DNA of 37,236 bases, taken from NCBI GenBank assembly GCA_903918315.1, contig CAIXEA010000011.1:1-37236 (forward strand), given 5' to 3'. This DNA comes from an uncultured Acetobacteraceae bacterium. GTDB taxonomy: Bacteria > Pseudomonadota > Alphaproteobacteria > Acetobacterales > Acetobacteraceae. The notes below the pieces were generated by a model. That model was not told the DNA's origin. It saw only the letters and a list, made by a program, of their open reading frames with translations, and did no database searches. The position numbers and the translations under genes are program-made. This document shows positions 7,647 through 15,362 of this stretch, piece by piece (position 1 is the stretch's first letter; the number at the start of each line of letters is the position of its first letter).

Positions 7647-8365
7647 CCCAGCCCCGCGCCCTCGTCATCGGCGGCCGGCGCGGCATTGGCGCCGCGGTCG
7701 TCGAAACCCTGGCTGAGCGCGGGTTCGCGGTCACCTACACCTATCGCACCGATCCGGGCACCTTCGATCCGGCCATCACCGGCCTGCCGCTCGACCTCGC
7801 GGATCGCGCCGGGGTGGAGGCGTTCGCGGTGGCGCAGGAGGACGCGCCCGCCTGGGATGCGCTGGTGCAGGTCGGCGGCACCACCTACGACGCGCTGGCG
7901 GCGATGATGGATCAGGGTGCGGCCGAGACGGTGATGCAGGTCAACTACTTCGCCTTCGCCCGCATCGCCCGCGCCGTGGTGCGCCCGATGATGCGGGCCC
8001 GGTCCGGGCGGATCGTGGCCATCGGATCGGTGATCGGGCAGATCGCCAGCCAGGGCAATGCCGCCTATGGCGCGACCAAGGCGGCGCTGCTGTCCTATGT
8101 CCGCAGCCTCGCGATCGAGAGCGCGAAGCGCGGCGTGACCGTGAATTATGTCGCGCCCGGCTTCGTCGATACCGAGATGATGGCCCCCTTCGCGGCCTAT
8201 CGGGGCCCGACCGAGGGGCGGATCCCGGCGGGCCGCTTTGCCAGACCGAAAGAAATCGCGGCGGTGGTCGGTTTTTTGGTCAGCCCGGATGCCAGCTACG
8301 TGAATGGGGCCTATATTCCGGTGGACGGGGGCCTGACCGCCTCCGCTGGCATACCCCGTAGCTGA
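7643..8365 (+). CDS. SDR family 3-oxoacyl-ACP reductase (FabG-like) in the VLCFA operon
   Basis: A 240-residue classical short-chain dehydrogenase/reductase. The nucleotide-binding loop is GGRRGIGA (10-17). The tetrad is complete: Asn101, Ser129 (IAIGS-like context), Tyr142 and Lys146 (YGATK). APGFVDTEM and IPVDGG follow as in FabG. In this operon it is the obvious candidate for reducing 3-ketoacyl-AcpXL to the hydroxy form. The six-gene rhizobial VLCFA cluster, as I know it, has no such gene, so here the operon carries its own ketoreductase. Its ATG overlaps the fabF1XL stop. The start is fixed by that overlap; upstream codons in frame are shadows of fabF1XL. The substrate is inferred from context only. 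Confidence 0.87.
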   Translation: MTQPRALVIGGRRGIGAAVVETLAERGFAVTYTYRTDPGTFDPAITGLPLDLADRAGVEAFAVAQEDAPAWDALVQVGGTTYDALAAMMDQGAAETVMQVNYFAFARIARAVVRPMMRARSGRIVAIGSVIGQIASQGNAAYGATKAALLSYVRSLAIESAKRGVTVNYVAPGFVDTEMMAPFAAYRGPTEGRIPAGRFARPKEIAAVVGFLVSPDASYVNGAYIPVDGGLTASAGIPRS

Positions 8366-8379
8366 TTGGATACCCCGCC

Positions 8380-9138
8380 ATGAGCAACTCTTTGAACACC
8401 ATGATCGAGGATTTCTGGCAAGCGCGTGAGCGCGGTGAGTATTTCCCGGCCGCCTATTTCGACAAGCTGACGCAGGATCAGGCCTACCGGATCCAGTTGG
8501 CCATCGTGGAACGCCGCGCCGATCGCGGGGAGTATCAGCTGGGCTGGAAGGTCGGCCTGACCTCGGAAGCCATCCAGCAGCAGTTTGGCTGTCATGAACC
8601 GGTGTTCGGCTGCATCCTCAGCAATGTCACGTCAGGTCACGAATTTTCCGCCTCCGAGCTGATCGCCCCGGGATTCGAGAGCGAACTGTGCATGCGCATC
8701 GAGCGTGATCTCCCGTCGGATGCGACCATTGAAGAGATCCGGCACGCGATCTCGGTCGTCTATCCGGCGCTGGAAATCATTGAAACGCGCGGCCCGTTCA
8801 CCGAGCAGCTCGCCCTCGCACTGGCCGACAATGCGCAGCAGAAGACGGTCGTGATGGGGCAGGCAACCGGCTTGCCGCGTTCGCTGGAGATGCTGACCGC
8901 GACGGTGACCATCAACGGCGTGGAGGTCGCGAAGGGGTACGGCAAGGCGGTGCTGGGCAATCCCCTGAATTCGATCCACTGGCTGGTCCGCAAGCTGGCG
9001 GAATTCGGCTATTCGCTGAAGGCGGGCGACATCGTGATGACCGGCTCCTTCACCCGCCAGTTCCCCCTGGCGGCGGGTGACCGGGTGCGGGTCAGCTTCT
9101 CGGGCATCGGGGATGTCGAAATCTCGGTCAAGGTGTAG
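8380..9138 (+). CDS. 2-keto-4-pentenoate hydratase-like (FAH superfamily) protein
   Basis: A 252-residue protein of the MhpD/HpaH hydratase branch of the fumarylacetoacetate hydrolase superfamily. GWKVGLTSEAIQQQFG and EPVFGCIL are typical of 2-hydroxypenta-2,4-dienoate hydratases. The divalent-metal ligands appear as Glu100 and Glu102 (GFESEL) and Glu132 (ALEIIETR). The C-terminal GDIVMTGSFT with RVSFSGIG completes the fold. Known relatives hydrate 2-keto-4-enoic acids in aromatic meta-cleavage pathways. Such chemistry is not part of known VLCFA synthesis, so its position between the SDR and adh2XL (14 bases after one, 42 before the other, same strand) is unexpected. It may act on a different substrate or simply be co-transcribed. 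Confidence 0.88.
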   Translation: MSNSLNTMIEDFWQARERGEYFPAAYFDKLTQDQAYRIQLAIVERRADRGEYQLGWKVGLTSEAIQQQFGCHEPVFGCILSNVTSGHEFSASELIAPGFESELCMRIERDLPSDATIEEIRHAISVVYPALEIIETRGPFTEQLALALADNAQQKTVVMGQATGLPRSLEMLTATVTINGVEVAKGYGKAVLGNPLNSIHWLVRKLAEFGYSLKAGDIVMTGSFTRQFPLAAGDRVRVSFSGIGDVEISVKV

Positions 9139-9180
9139 AAGCGCGGCGTCGATCCTCGTTTCGGAAGCACAGTTCGCCCC

Positions 9181-10212
9181 ATGGCCCAGATTCGCGCGTT
9201 GCAATTGATCTCCGACCGGGTGCTGGACCTGGTGTCATGTGCCGCCCCGCCGCCGCCGGCGCCGGGGGAGGTGCAGATCCGGATCCGCTTCGTCGGTCTG
9301 AATCATATCGACGTCTGGGGCCTGCGTGGCATGGCCTTCGCCAAACGGCTGTATCCCTTGTCGGTGGGGGCGGAAGCGTCCGGCGAAATCCTCGCGGTTG
9401 GGGCGGGGGTTGTCGGCCTCACCCCGGGGGATCGCGTGGTGCCGTTCTCGGCGCTGACCTGCGGCGTCTGCCGGCAATGCCAGCGCGGGCGCGACAATCT
9501 GTGTGAGAATGTGGGCGGTGTGCGCGGTTTCCATGTGAATGGCTTCGGGCAGGAGATCACCAATCATCCCGCGCGCCTGGTGGTCAAGATCCCCGATGGC
9601 GTCGCCCTTGAAGACGCCGCCTGTGTCGCGGTCGCCTATTCCACGGTCGAACATATGCTGTTCGACAATGCCCAGCTGGAACCGGGGGAGACCGTGCTGG
9701 TGCATGCCGGCGGCTCGGGCATCGGCACCATCGCGATCAAGATCGCCAAATCCATCGGCTGCACGGTGATCACCACCGCCGGGTCCGATGAGAAATGCGC
9801 CCGCACCCTGGCCTTGGGCGCGGATCATGCCATCAATTACCGCACCGACCGGTTTGAGGGCGTGGTGCGCAAGCTGACGGGCAAGAAGGGCGTGGATGTG
9901 GTCTTCGAGCATGTCGGCGCCGACACCTGGGCGGGCTCGCTGCTGTCGATGAAGCGGGGCGGGCGGCTGGTGACCTGCGGCGCGACGTCAGGCCCCTCGG
10001 CGACAATGAATCTGATGCAGCTGTTCCAGCAGCAATATCGCATCATCGGCTCGTTCGGATCACCCTTGTCGGCCCTGACCCGGGCATTGGACCGCATCGC
10101 CTCGGGCGTGCGGCCGGTGATCGACACGGTCTACACGCTGGAAGAGTTCCGTGACGGCGTCGCCCGGCTGGAACATCGCGACGTGTTCGGCAAGCTGCTC
10201 GTCACGCTCTAG
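9181..10212 (+). CDS. adh2XL: Zinc-type alcohol dehydrogenase / enoyl reductase-like MDR protein (Adh2XL)
   Basis: A 343-residue medium-chain dehydrogenase/reductase. GLNHIDVWGLRG and GAEASGEILAVG mark the GroES-like N-terminal domain. Four cysteines (94, 97, 100, 108 in CGVCRQCQRGRDNLC) form a structural zinc lobe. The Rossmann loop is HAGGSGIG at 175-182. The NHxD motif in place of the catalytic Cys/His pattern resembles quinone-oxidoreductase-like MDRs, so an enoyl-reducing role in the VLCFA cycle is plausible. An adh2XL gene occupies the same position in rhizobial acpXL clusters. Its stop directly abuts the lpxXL ATG with no intervening base. The actual substrate is not shown by the sequence. 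Confidence 0.87.
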   Translation: MAQIRALQLISDRVLDLVSCAAPPPPAPGEVQIRIRFVGLNHIDVWGLRGMAFAKRLYPLSVGAEASGEILAVGAGVVGLTPGDRVVPFSALTCGVCRQCQRGRDNLCENVGGVRGFHVNGFGQEITNHPARLVVKIPDGVALEDAACVAVAYSTVEHMLFDNAQLEPGETVLVHAGGSGIGTIAIKIAKSIGCTVITTAGSDEKCARTLALGADHAINYRTDRFEGVVRKLTGKKGVDVVFEHVGADTWAGSLLSMKRGGRLVTCGATSGPSATMNLMQLFQQQYRIIGSFGSPLSALTRALDRIASGVRPVIDTVYTLEEFRDGVARLEHRDVFGKLLVTL

Positions 10213-11106
10213 ATGCGGCGTCAATTCGCGCTCTATGGCGACCGTATCCTCGGGCGTCTGGTCAAGTGGTCCATCCACCTGCTGCGCCGGGCCGATCCGG
10301 ATCGGACCGCGGATTTTTGCGGCTGGCTGGCGCGGGCGGTGGGGCCGCTGCTGCCGGCGCATCGCATCGGGCGCGCCAATATCCAGGCGGCCTTTCCGGA
10401 TCAGGATGCGGCCTGGGTCGAGAAGACCCTGAAAGAGGCGTGGGACAATCTCGGGCGGGTCGCGGGTGAATACGTGCATATGGCGCGTATCTGGGATTTC
10501 GACACGGCGAATCCCAATAGCGGGCGCATCCTGGCCGAGAATACGGATCTGTTTGAAACCCTGCGCGACGATGGTCAGCCCGCTTTATGCTTCGCGGCCC
10601 ATCTGGCGAACTGGGAGCTGCCGGCCGTGGCCGCCGCCGCGCATGGCATGGCCTCCGCCGTGGTGTACCGGATGCCCAACAACAAGGCCGTCGCGCGGGA
10701 GATCACGCGCATCCGGGCGCCGTTGATGGGACGCCTGATCCGCACCCGGGCCCAGGCCGCGCTGCAGATGGCGGCGGCGCTGGAGGCGGGGGAGCATCTG
10801 GGCATGCTGGTGGATCAACATTTCTCGCGCGGGGTTGATGTCACCTTCTTCGGGCGGACCTGCAAGGCCAATCCCTCAGTGGCGCGCCTGGCCCGGCGTT
10901 TCGAATGCCCGGTCGTGGGCGTGCGGGTGGTGCGCACGCCCGATCGGCGGTTTCGCATCATGGGGGAGGGGCCCTTCGATCTGCCCAGGGACTCCGCGGG
11001 TCTGATCGATGTGCAGGCGGCCACGCAGATGATGACCAGCGTCGTCGAACGCTGGGTCCGGGACAATCCCGGCCAATATCTCTGGTTCCATCGCCGTTGG
11101 CGGTAA
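10213..11106 (+). CDS. lpxXL: Lipid A VLCFA acyltransferase LpxXL
   Basis: A 297-residue LpxL/HtrB-family late acyltransferase. The catalytic HX4E motif is His130-Glu135 in AAHLANWE. The acceptor-binding segment MLVDQHFSRGVDVTFFGR and the Arg/Phe-rich C-terminus (YLWFHRRWR) are typical. Residues around 12-25 could form a short membrane-associating helix. It should transfer the very-long-chain acyl group from AcpXL to the lipid A precursor at the inner-membrane cytosolic face. It starts immediately after the adh2XL stop codon and ends the operon. The strict operon position, after acpXL-fabZ-fabF-fabF-adh, distinguishes LpxXL from ordinary LpxL, which would use laurate or myristate. Confidence 0.92.
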   Translation: MRRQFALYGDRILGRLVKWSIHLLRRADPDRTADFCGWLARAVGPLLPAHRIGRANIQAAFPDQDAAWVEKTLKEAWDNLGRVAGEYVHMARIWDFDTANPNSGRILAENTDLFETLRDDGQPALCFAAHLANWELPAVAAAAHGMASAVVYRMPNNKAVAREITRIRAPLMGRLIRTRAQAALQMAAALEAGEHLGMLVDQHFSRGVDVTFFGRTCKANPSVARLARRFECPVVGVRVVRTPDRRFRIMGEGPFDLPRDSAGLIDVQAATQMMTSVVERWVRDNPGQYLWFHRRWR

Positions 11107-11175
11107 GGCGTAGGTGGTTTCCGACCCTACTTGGGTCCGGTTGGTGGCCTGTATGGGTTCGGTTTTGGAGGATCC

Positions 11176-11718
11176 ATGCCTGACCTCGACCCGCCGCTTG
11201 TCATCGTGCCCGACCATATCGACCAGACCATCCAATCCGTCGCCCAGCTGCGCCAGGAGCATCACACGCGCGCGCCGCGGCTGCAGCGGATGATGGATGG
11301 TATCATCGCGCGTATGGCATCGCCGGAATTCCTGGTTATTGCCTCTTGCATCATCGCCGCCTGGATTGCCGCGAACCTGACGGTGTCCGCCTGGGGCTGG
11401 GTGGCGCTTGATCCCCCCCCTTTCGTCGGGTTGGCCAGCGCGATGGCTTTGGTTTCATTTTATGTCGTGCTGATGATCTTCGCGGCCCAGAACCGGGAGG
11501 ATCAGCTGGCGCAGCACCGCGAATTGCTGATCATGGAACTGGCGATCGTCAGTGAACAGAAGATCGCCAAGGTGATCCAGCTTTTGGAAGAATCCCGGCG
11601 GGATAATCCCTTGATCAGGAATCGGGATGATTCGGAGGCTGAAGCCATGGCCCTGCCGGCGGACCCGCATTCGGTGTTGGGCGCCATCGCGGAGGCGCAG
11701 GGTCAGGCGCTGGCCTGA
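11176..11718 (+). CDS. DUF1003 family membrane protein
   Basis: A 180-residue protein with two membrane segments: about residues 51-70 (FLVIASCIIAAWIAANLTV) and 85-105 (GLASAMALVSFYVVLMIFAA). The second ends in AQNREDQLAQHRELLIMELAIVSEQKIAKV, a pattern I associate with DUF1003 proteins, where an asparagine-arginine pair follows the second helix. The start at 11176 has a good ribosome binding site (GGAG, 11167-11170); an in-frame ATG at 11131 would add 15 Gly-rich residues and is less likely. Family function is not established. It follows lpxXL after 69 bases and could be read through from the VLCFA operon. The gene end carries a small perfect hairpin. Confidence 0.75.
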   Translation: MPDLDPPLVIVPDHIDQTIQSVAQLRQEHHTRAPRLQRMMDGIIARMASPEFLVIASCIIAAWIAANLTVSAWGWVALDPPPFVGLASAMALVSFYVVLMIFAAQNREDQLAQHRELLIMELAIVSEQKIAKVIQLLEESRRDNPLIRNRDDSEAEAMALPADPHSVLGAIAEAQGQALA

Positions 11719-11742
11719 CGCTGTCTCGGCCGATCCGGGCCG
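11702..11742 (+). terminator. Possible terminator hairpins at the end of the DUF1003 gene
   Basis: GTCAGGC (11702-11708) pairs with GCCTGAC (11713-11719) across a 4-base loop and spans the stop codon. A second stem, CGGCC (11727-11731) with GGCCG (11738-11742), is followed by TTTGGCTT. Neither has a proper T-tract, so this is a weak candidate for the end of the preceding transcription unit. Confidence 0.35.
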
Positions 11743-11784
11743 TTTGGCTTATTGTCCGATCAGGACCAATAAATAAACCGATTC

Positions 11785-12018
11785 TCAACGAATGAGTGCG
11801 ACGGCCGCCTGTGGCAGAGGGCTGCCCGCCAGAAAGGCCATCTGCGCCTTACCGATCGCGCCGGCGTCTTCGTTCAGTTCCATGGTGGAGGCTTCTTGCA
11901 GAAGCTGAGGCAGCACGCGGCTAAATGCACCGCTATACTGGTCCAATGCGAAACCGGAAGTCATCAAAGCCAGGGCGAATACCGCGCAGCTGAGCTTGTG
12001 TTCTTGACGATACCGCAT
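11785..12018 (-). CDS. Small secreted hypothetical protein
   Basis: A 77-residue open frame. The N-terminus (MRYRQEHK, then LSCAVFALALMTSGFALDQ) looks like a signal peptide. The mature part is mildly acidic and helical in character (LPQLLQEASTMELNEDAGAIG) with no recognised domain. A G-run (GGGGG, four bases before the ATG) could serve as the ribosome binding site, and an AT-rich stretch upstream could hold the promoter. It is read opposite to its left neighbour and in the same direction as ruvX. No family is recognised; the gene call rests on the signal-like start, and it could be spurious. Confidence 0.5.
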   Translation of the reverse strand: MRYRQEHKLSCAVFALALMTSGFALDQYSGAFSRVLPQLLQEASTMELNEDAGAIGKAQMAFLAGSPLPQAAVALIR

Positions 12019-12165
12019 AGTGCCCCCGATCTTTCGAGAGACTTATATCAAATGAACGCGGGATTCCCAGAGGCTTTCTCTGTCGGGAATGAATTATGTT
12101 TCATAATATAATTATTTTTTAGACGATCTTTGTGAAAGTAAATCGTAGTAAAATCGCGATGGTCA
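12019..12165 (-). promoter_or_regulatory. AT-rich non-coding region with inverted repeats, upstream of the small secreted gene
   Basis: This 147-base stretch between ruvX and the small secreted gene is unusually AT-rich for the window, especially 12090-12155. It contains ATTATG (12093-12098) and CATAAT (12102-12107), a perfect 6-bp stem with a 3-base loop, followed on the plus strand by ATAATTATTTTTT. A second imperfect hairpin lies at 12063-12090 (ATTCC-CAGAG / CTCTG-TCG-GGAAT). It probably holds the promoter or 5' leader of the minus-strand small gene, and possibly the ruvX terminator. No clear -35/-10 pair could be assigned. Confidence 0.4.
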
Positions 12166-12654
12166 CTATGCCCGCACGCCGGCCCAGCCGCCGCCGGCGT
12201 CCAGGGCCCCTTGCAGCATCCAGGCCGCCGCCGCCCGATCCACCGCCTCCGCCCGGCGCTTGCGTGTCAGATCGGCCTCCCCCACGAGGAACCGGTTCAC
12301 CGCCGCGCTGGACAGGCGCTCATCCCAGAGTGTGGCGGGCAAGCCCGTGGCCTCCGACAAGGCCAGGGTCCAGTCCTTGGCCGCCTGGGCGGCCGGGCCC
12401 GCGGTTCCATCCATCGACAGCGGGAGGCCGACAACCAGGCCGCCGGCGCCCTCCTTGCGGGCGATGGCCAGCACTTCGGCGGCGTTGACCTTCAACTTGC
12501 CCCGCTTCAACGCGCCATAGGGCGAGGCCACGGTCAGCAACACATCCGACAACGCCACGCCAATGGTCTTGCTGCCAGGGTCGAGCCCGATCAGCCGCTG
12601 TTCGCGGGTCAGGAGGGTTCGTAAGTCCGTCAGGTTGAAGAGCGCCATGCGCAT
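12166..12654 (-). CDS. ruvX: Putative pre-16S rRNA nuclease RuvX/YqgF
   Basis: A 162-residue RNase H-fold protein. The first strand reads RLIGLDPGSKTIGVALSD, containing the catalytic Asp. VVGLPLSMDGTAGPAAQAAK is the conserved middle motif, LWDERLSSAAVNR supplies the Glu-containing helix, and VDRAAAAWMLQGALD ends with the last acidic residue. YqgF/RuvX is an essential nuclease thought to mature the 16S rRNA 5' end; it was first proposed as a Holliday-junction resolvase. Start choice is between 12654 (MRMALF) and 12648 (MALF); a longer frame to 12819 overlaps gatC antisense and is rejected. It is divergent from gatC, with 45 bases between starts that must hold both promoters or leaders. Confidence 0.92.
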   Translation of the reverse strand: MRMALFNLTDLRTLLTREQRLIGLDPGSKTIGVALSDVLLTVASPYGALKRGKLKVNAAEVLAIARKEGAGGLVVGLPLSMDGTAGPAAQAAKDWTLALSEATGLPATLWDERLSSAAVNRFLVGEADLTRKRRAEAVDRAAAAWMLQGALDAGGGWAGVRA

Positions 12655-12699
12655 CGGTATGGTCCGCGCCTTCCGTTCAGCCAAGGCAGAAAATCCATC

Positions 12700-12987
12700 A
12701 TGTCGCTCGATCCCGCGACCATCCGCCGTATCGCCTCCCTCTCCCGCATCCGGGTGGAGGAGGATCAGGTGGAATCCCTGCAACACGAGCTCAATTCCAT
12801 CCTCGGCTGGATCGAGCAACTCAATGAAGTGAACGTCGATGGCATCGAGCCGCTGACCGGCGGCGCCCAGATGGCCATGCGCATGCGCGATGACGTCGTC
12901 ACCGATGGCGGCTATCCCGAGCAGATCCTGTCCAACGCCCCCGACCGCAACGGGGAATTTTTCGCGGTGCCGAAGGTGGTGGAATAA
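12700..12987 (+). CDS. gatC: Asp/Glu-tRNA amidotransferase subunit C
   Basis: A 95-residue Gat[16 protein letters not shown] at the start and [29 protein letters not shown] form the helical belt that wraps the GatA-GatB interface; the C-terminal [19 protein letters not shown] and FFAVPKVVE are family signatures. With GatA and GatB it converts misacylated Glu-tRNA(Gln) or Asp-tRNA(Asn) to the amide form. It is the first gene of the run; its TAA shares one base with the gatA ATG (TAATG), indicating translational coupling. Length is normal. Confidence 0.96.
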   Translation: MSLDPATIRRIASLSRIRVEEDQVESLQHELNSILGWIEQLNEVNVDGIEPLTGGAQMAMRMRDDVVTDGGYPEQILSNAPDRNGEFFAVPKVVE

Positions 12988-14480
12988 TGGCCAACTCTGG
13001 ATCCCTCACCGATCTGACCATCGCCGAGGCCCGGGACGGGCTGCGCGCCGGCCGCTTCTCCGCCGTGGACCTGACCATGGCGCATCTGCATGCGATCGAG
13101 GCGTTGAACCCGCGCCTGAACGCCTTCATCACCGTCAGCCACTCCAAGGCGCTGGCGCAGGCCCAGGCCGCCGACGCGGCGCTGGCCAAGGGCGACTATG
13201 GGGCGCTGACCGGCATCCCGCTGGCGATCAAGGACCTGTTCTGCACCGCCGGCATCCGCACCACCGCCGCCAGCCGCATCCTGGAACCCTTCGTGCCGCC
13301 TTATGAAAGCACGGTCACCGCGAACCTGCTGCGTGATGGCGCGGTGTTCCTGGGCAAGGCGAACCTTGATGAATTCGCGATGGGTTCGTCCAACATGACC
13401 TCGGCCTTCGGACCGGTGGAAAACCCTTGGAAGCGGCTGCAGGACCAGGACGCGGTGCTGGTGCCCGGCGGCTCCTCCGGCGGGTCCGCCGCGGCCGTGG
13501 CGGCACGGCTGGCGATGGGGGCCACGGGCACCGATACCGGCGGCTCGATCCGCCAGCCGGCGGCCTTCTGCGGCCTGGTCGGGGTGAAGCCGAGCTACGG
13601 CCGCTGCTCCCGCTGGGGGGTGGTGGCCTTTGCCAGTTCGCTCGACCATCCCGGCCCCTTCGCCCGCACCGTCCAGGACAGCGCCATCATGCTCGGGTCC
13701 ATGGCCGGATTCGACCCCAAGGACTCCACCAGCGCCGAACGCCCGGTGCCGGACTACGAAGCCGCCTGCAAGCGCGGGGTCAAAGGCCTGCGCATCGGTG
13801 TGCCCAGGGAATACCGCGCCGACGGCATGCCGGCGGAGATCGAGGCGCTGTGGCAGCAAGGCCTGACCTGGCTCCGGGAGGCAGGGGCGGAGATCGTCGA
13901 TGTCTCCCTCCCACACACCAAATACGGGCTGGCGACCTATTATATCGTCGCGCCGGCGGAGGCATCGTCCAACCTCGCCCGCTATGACGGCGTGCGCTTC
14001 GGCCTGCGGAAAGACGGCGGCGAACTGGCCGAGATGTACGGCAACACCCGCGCCGCCGGCTTCGGACCCGAAGTCCGCCGCCGCATCATGATCGGCACCT
14101 ACGTCCTGTCGGCGGGCTATTATGATGCGTATTACCTGCGGGCGCAGAAAATCCGCGCGCTCATCCTGCGCGATTTCAACGATGTCTTCGCCCAGGTCGA
14201 TGCCCTGCTGACCCCGACGGCGCCGAACGCGGCGTTTGCGCAGGGGGAGAATATGGACGACCCGATCAAGATGTATCTGAACGACGTCTTCACCGTCGGC
14301 GCCAATCTGGCCGGGGTGCCGGCGATTTCGGTTCCCGCCGGGCTGGATGCGAATGGCCTGCCACTGGGCCTGCAGATCATCGGGAAGGCCTTCGACGAGG
14401 AAACCGTCTTCGCGGTCTCCGCCGCGATCGAGCGCGCGGCGGGCTTCACCGCCCTGCCACAAATCCGCGCGGGCCAATGA
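12987..14480 (+). CDS. gatA: Asp/Glu-tRNA amidotransferase subunit A
   Basis: A 497-residue amidase-signature enzyme that hydrolyses glutamine and passes ammonia to GatB. The Ser-cisSer-Lys triad is visible: Lys82 in AIKDLF, Ser163 in [11 protein letters not shown] and Ser187 in [14 protein letters not shown]. The C-terminal [10 protein letters not shown] and [13 protein letters not shown] are standard. Full length and intact. It is coupled to gatC by a TAATG overlap. Its TGA overlaps the ATG of an SDR gene (ATGA) rather than being followed directly by gatB, which is unusual for this operon. A very long open frame on the opposite strand is a GC-driven shadow. Confidence 0.97.
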   Translation: MANSGSLTDLTIAEARDGLRAGRFSAVDLTMAHLHAIEALNPRLNAFITVSHSKALAQAQAADAALAKGDYGALTGIPLAIKDLFCTAGIRTTAASRILEPFVPPYESTVTANLLRDGAVFLGKANLDEFAMGSSNMTSAFGPVENPWKRLQDQDAVLVPGGSSGGSAAAVAARLAMGATGTDTGGSIRQPAAFCGLVGVKPSYGRCSRWGVVAFASSLDHPGPFARTVQDSAIMLGSMAGFDPKDSTSAERPVPDYEAACKRGVKGLRIGVPREYRADGMPAEIEALWQQGLTWLREAGAEIVDVSLPHTKYGLATYYIVAPAEASSNLARYDGVRFGLRKDGGELAEMYGNTRAAGFGPEVRRRIMIGTYVLSAGYYDAYYLRAQKIRALILRDFNDVFAQVDALLTPTAPNAAFAQGENMDDPIKMYLNDVFTVGANLAGVPAISVPAGLDANGLPLGLQIIGKAFDEETVFAVSAAIERAAGFTALPQIRAGQ

Positions 14481-15271
14481 CCATGGGAAACCGTTTGGCC
14501 GGCAAGGTCGCGATCGTAACCGGCGCGGCCTCCCGCGGGGAGGGTGTCGGCAACGGCGCCGCGACCGCGATCCTCTTCGCGCGGGAGGGTGCGAAGGTCG
14601 TGCTCGTCAACCGCGACCCGGCGCGGGGGGAGGCTCTGGCCGAACAGATCCGGGCCGAGGGCGGTCAAGCGGTGGCCTTCGCCGCCGATGTCTCCGACCA
14701 GGCCGGCGCGGAGGCCATGGCGGGGTTTGCCATGGACCGCTTCGGCCGGTTGGATATCCTTCACAACAATGTCGGTATCGGCAGCGCCGGCACGCCGGAG
14801 ACGCTGGATCTGGCGGAATGGAACGCGGTGTTCCAGGCCAACCTGACCTCGCTGCTCATGAGCTGCAAAGCCTGCCTGCCGCGGATGCGCCAAAGCGGGG
14901 GCGGCGCGATCATCAACGTCTCCTCCACCGCCGGGGCCATCGGCCTGTCTGGCACATCGGGCGCGGTGGCCTATGCGACGACCAAAGCGGGGATGCACGG
15001 CTTCACGCTGTCGATCGCCGCCGATTACGCGGCGCACGGCATCCGCGCCAATGGCCTGGTGGTGGGCACGGTGCACACGCCCATGGTCGCGCGCCTGGGC
15101 GAAGCCGGGCGGGAGCGGCGGCGCCTGTCGGTCCCGTTGCAGACCGAAGGCACGGGTTGGGATGTCGCCCATGCGGCGGTGTTCCTGGCCAGCGACGAAT
15201 CGCGCTGGATCACAGGGGTGATGCTGCCGATCGATGGCGGATTTCTGGCGGTGAGGCCGTGGCCGCGGTGA
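14477..15271 (+). CDS. SDR family oxidoreductase inserted between gatA and gatB
   Basis: A 264-residue short-chain dehydrogenase/reductase. The cofactor loop is [16 protein letters not shown], an expanded form of TGxxxGxG; HNNVG replaces the usual NNAG. Catalytic Ser is in [12 protein letters not shown], with Tyr and Lys in YATTK. It ends with [15 protein letters not shown]. The Asn of the tetrad is in the helix FQANLTSL. A complete NAD(P)-dependent oxidoreductase is expected; the substrate is unknown. The ATG at 14477 overlaps the gatA stop; an internal ATG at 14483 is an alternative. It lies on the same strand as gatA and gatB, so it is probably co-transcribed. Nothing in the sequence connects it with tRNA amidation. 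Confidence 0.87.
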   Translation: MTMGNRLAGKVAIVTGAASRGEGVGNGAATAILFAREGAKVVLVNRDPARGEALAEQIRAEGGQAVAFAADVSDQAGAEAMAGFAMDRFGRLDILHNNVGIGSAGTPETLDLAEWNAVFQANLTSLLMSCKACLPRMRQSGGGAIINVSSTAGAIGLSGTSGAVAYATTKAGMHGFTLSIAADYAAHGIRANGLVVGTVHTPMVARLGEAGRERRRLSVPLQTEGTGWDVAHAAVFLASDESRWITGVMLPIDGGFLAVRPWPR

Positions 15272-15289
15272 GGGGACGGACAGCGCCCA

Positions 15290-15316
15290 CCGTCCTCCCC
15301 GGCGCTGGCCCGGGGA
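15290..15316 (+). repeat. Degenerate copy of a GC palindromic repeat
   Basis: Begins CCGTCCTCCCCGG and forms a stem TCCCCGG (15296-15302) with CCGGGGA (15310-15316) around a 7-base loop. It resembles the half-unit of the inverted repeat at 33498-33579 and the element at 37198-37223. It lies between the inserted SDR gene and gatB. Confidence 0.5.
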
Positions 15317-15362
15317 CCGGTTTCGGCAGCACCAAAGGCGCACGATTCCAAAGGGAATGGCA

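Noticed and set aside
12912-14477. A 521-codon open frame on the minus strand opposite gatA
   Set aside because: It is exactly antisense to an unmistakable gatA, has His/Gly/Arg-rich composition and no recognisable domain; long antisense frames are common in GC-rich DNA.
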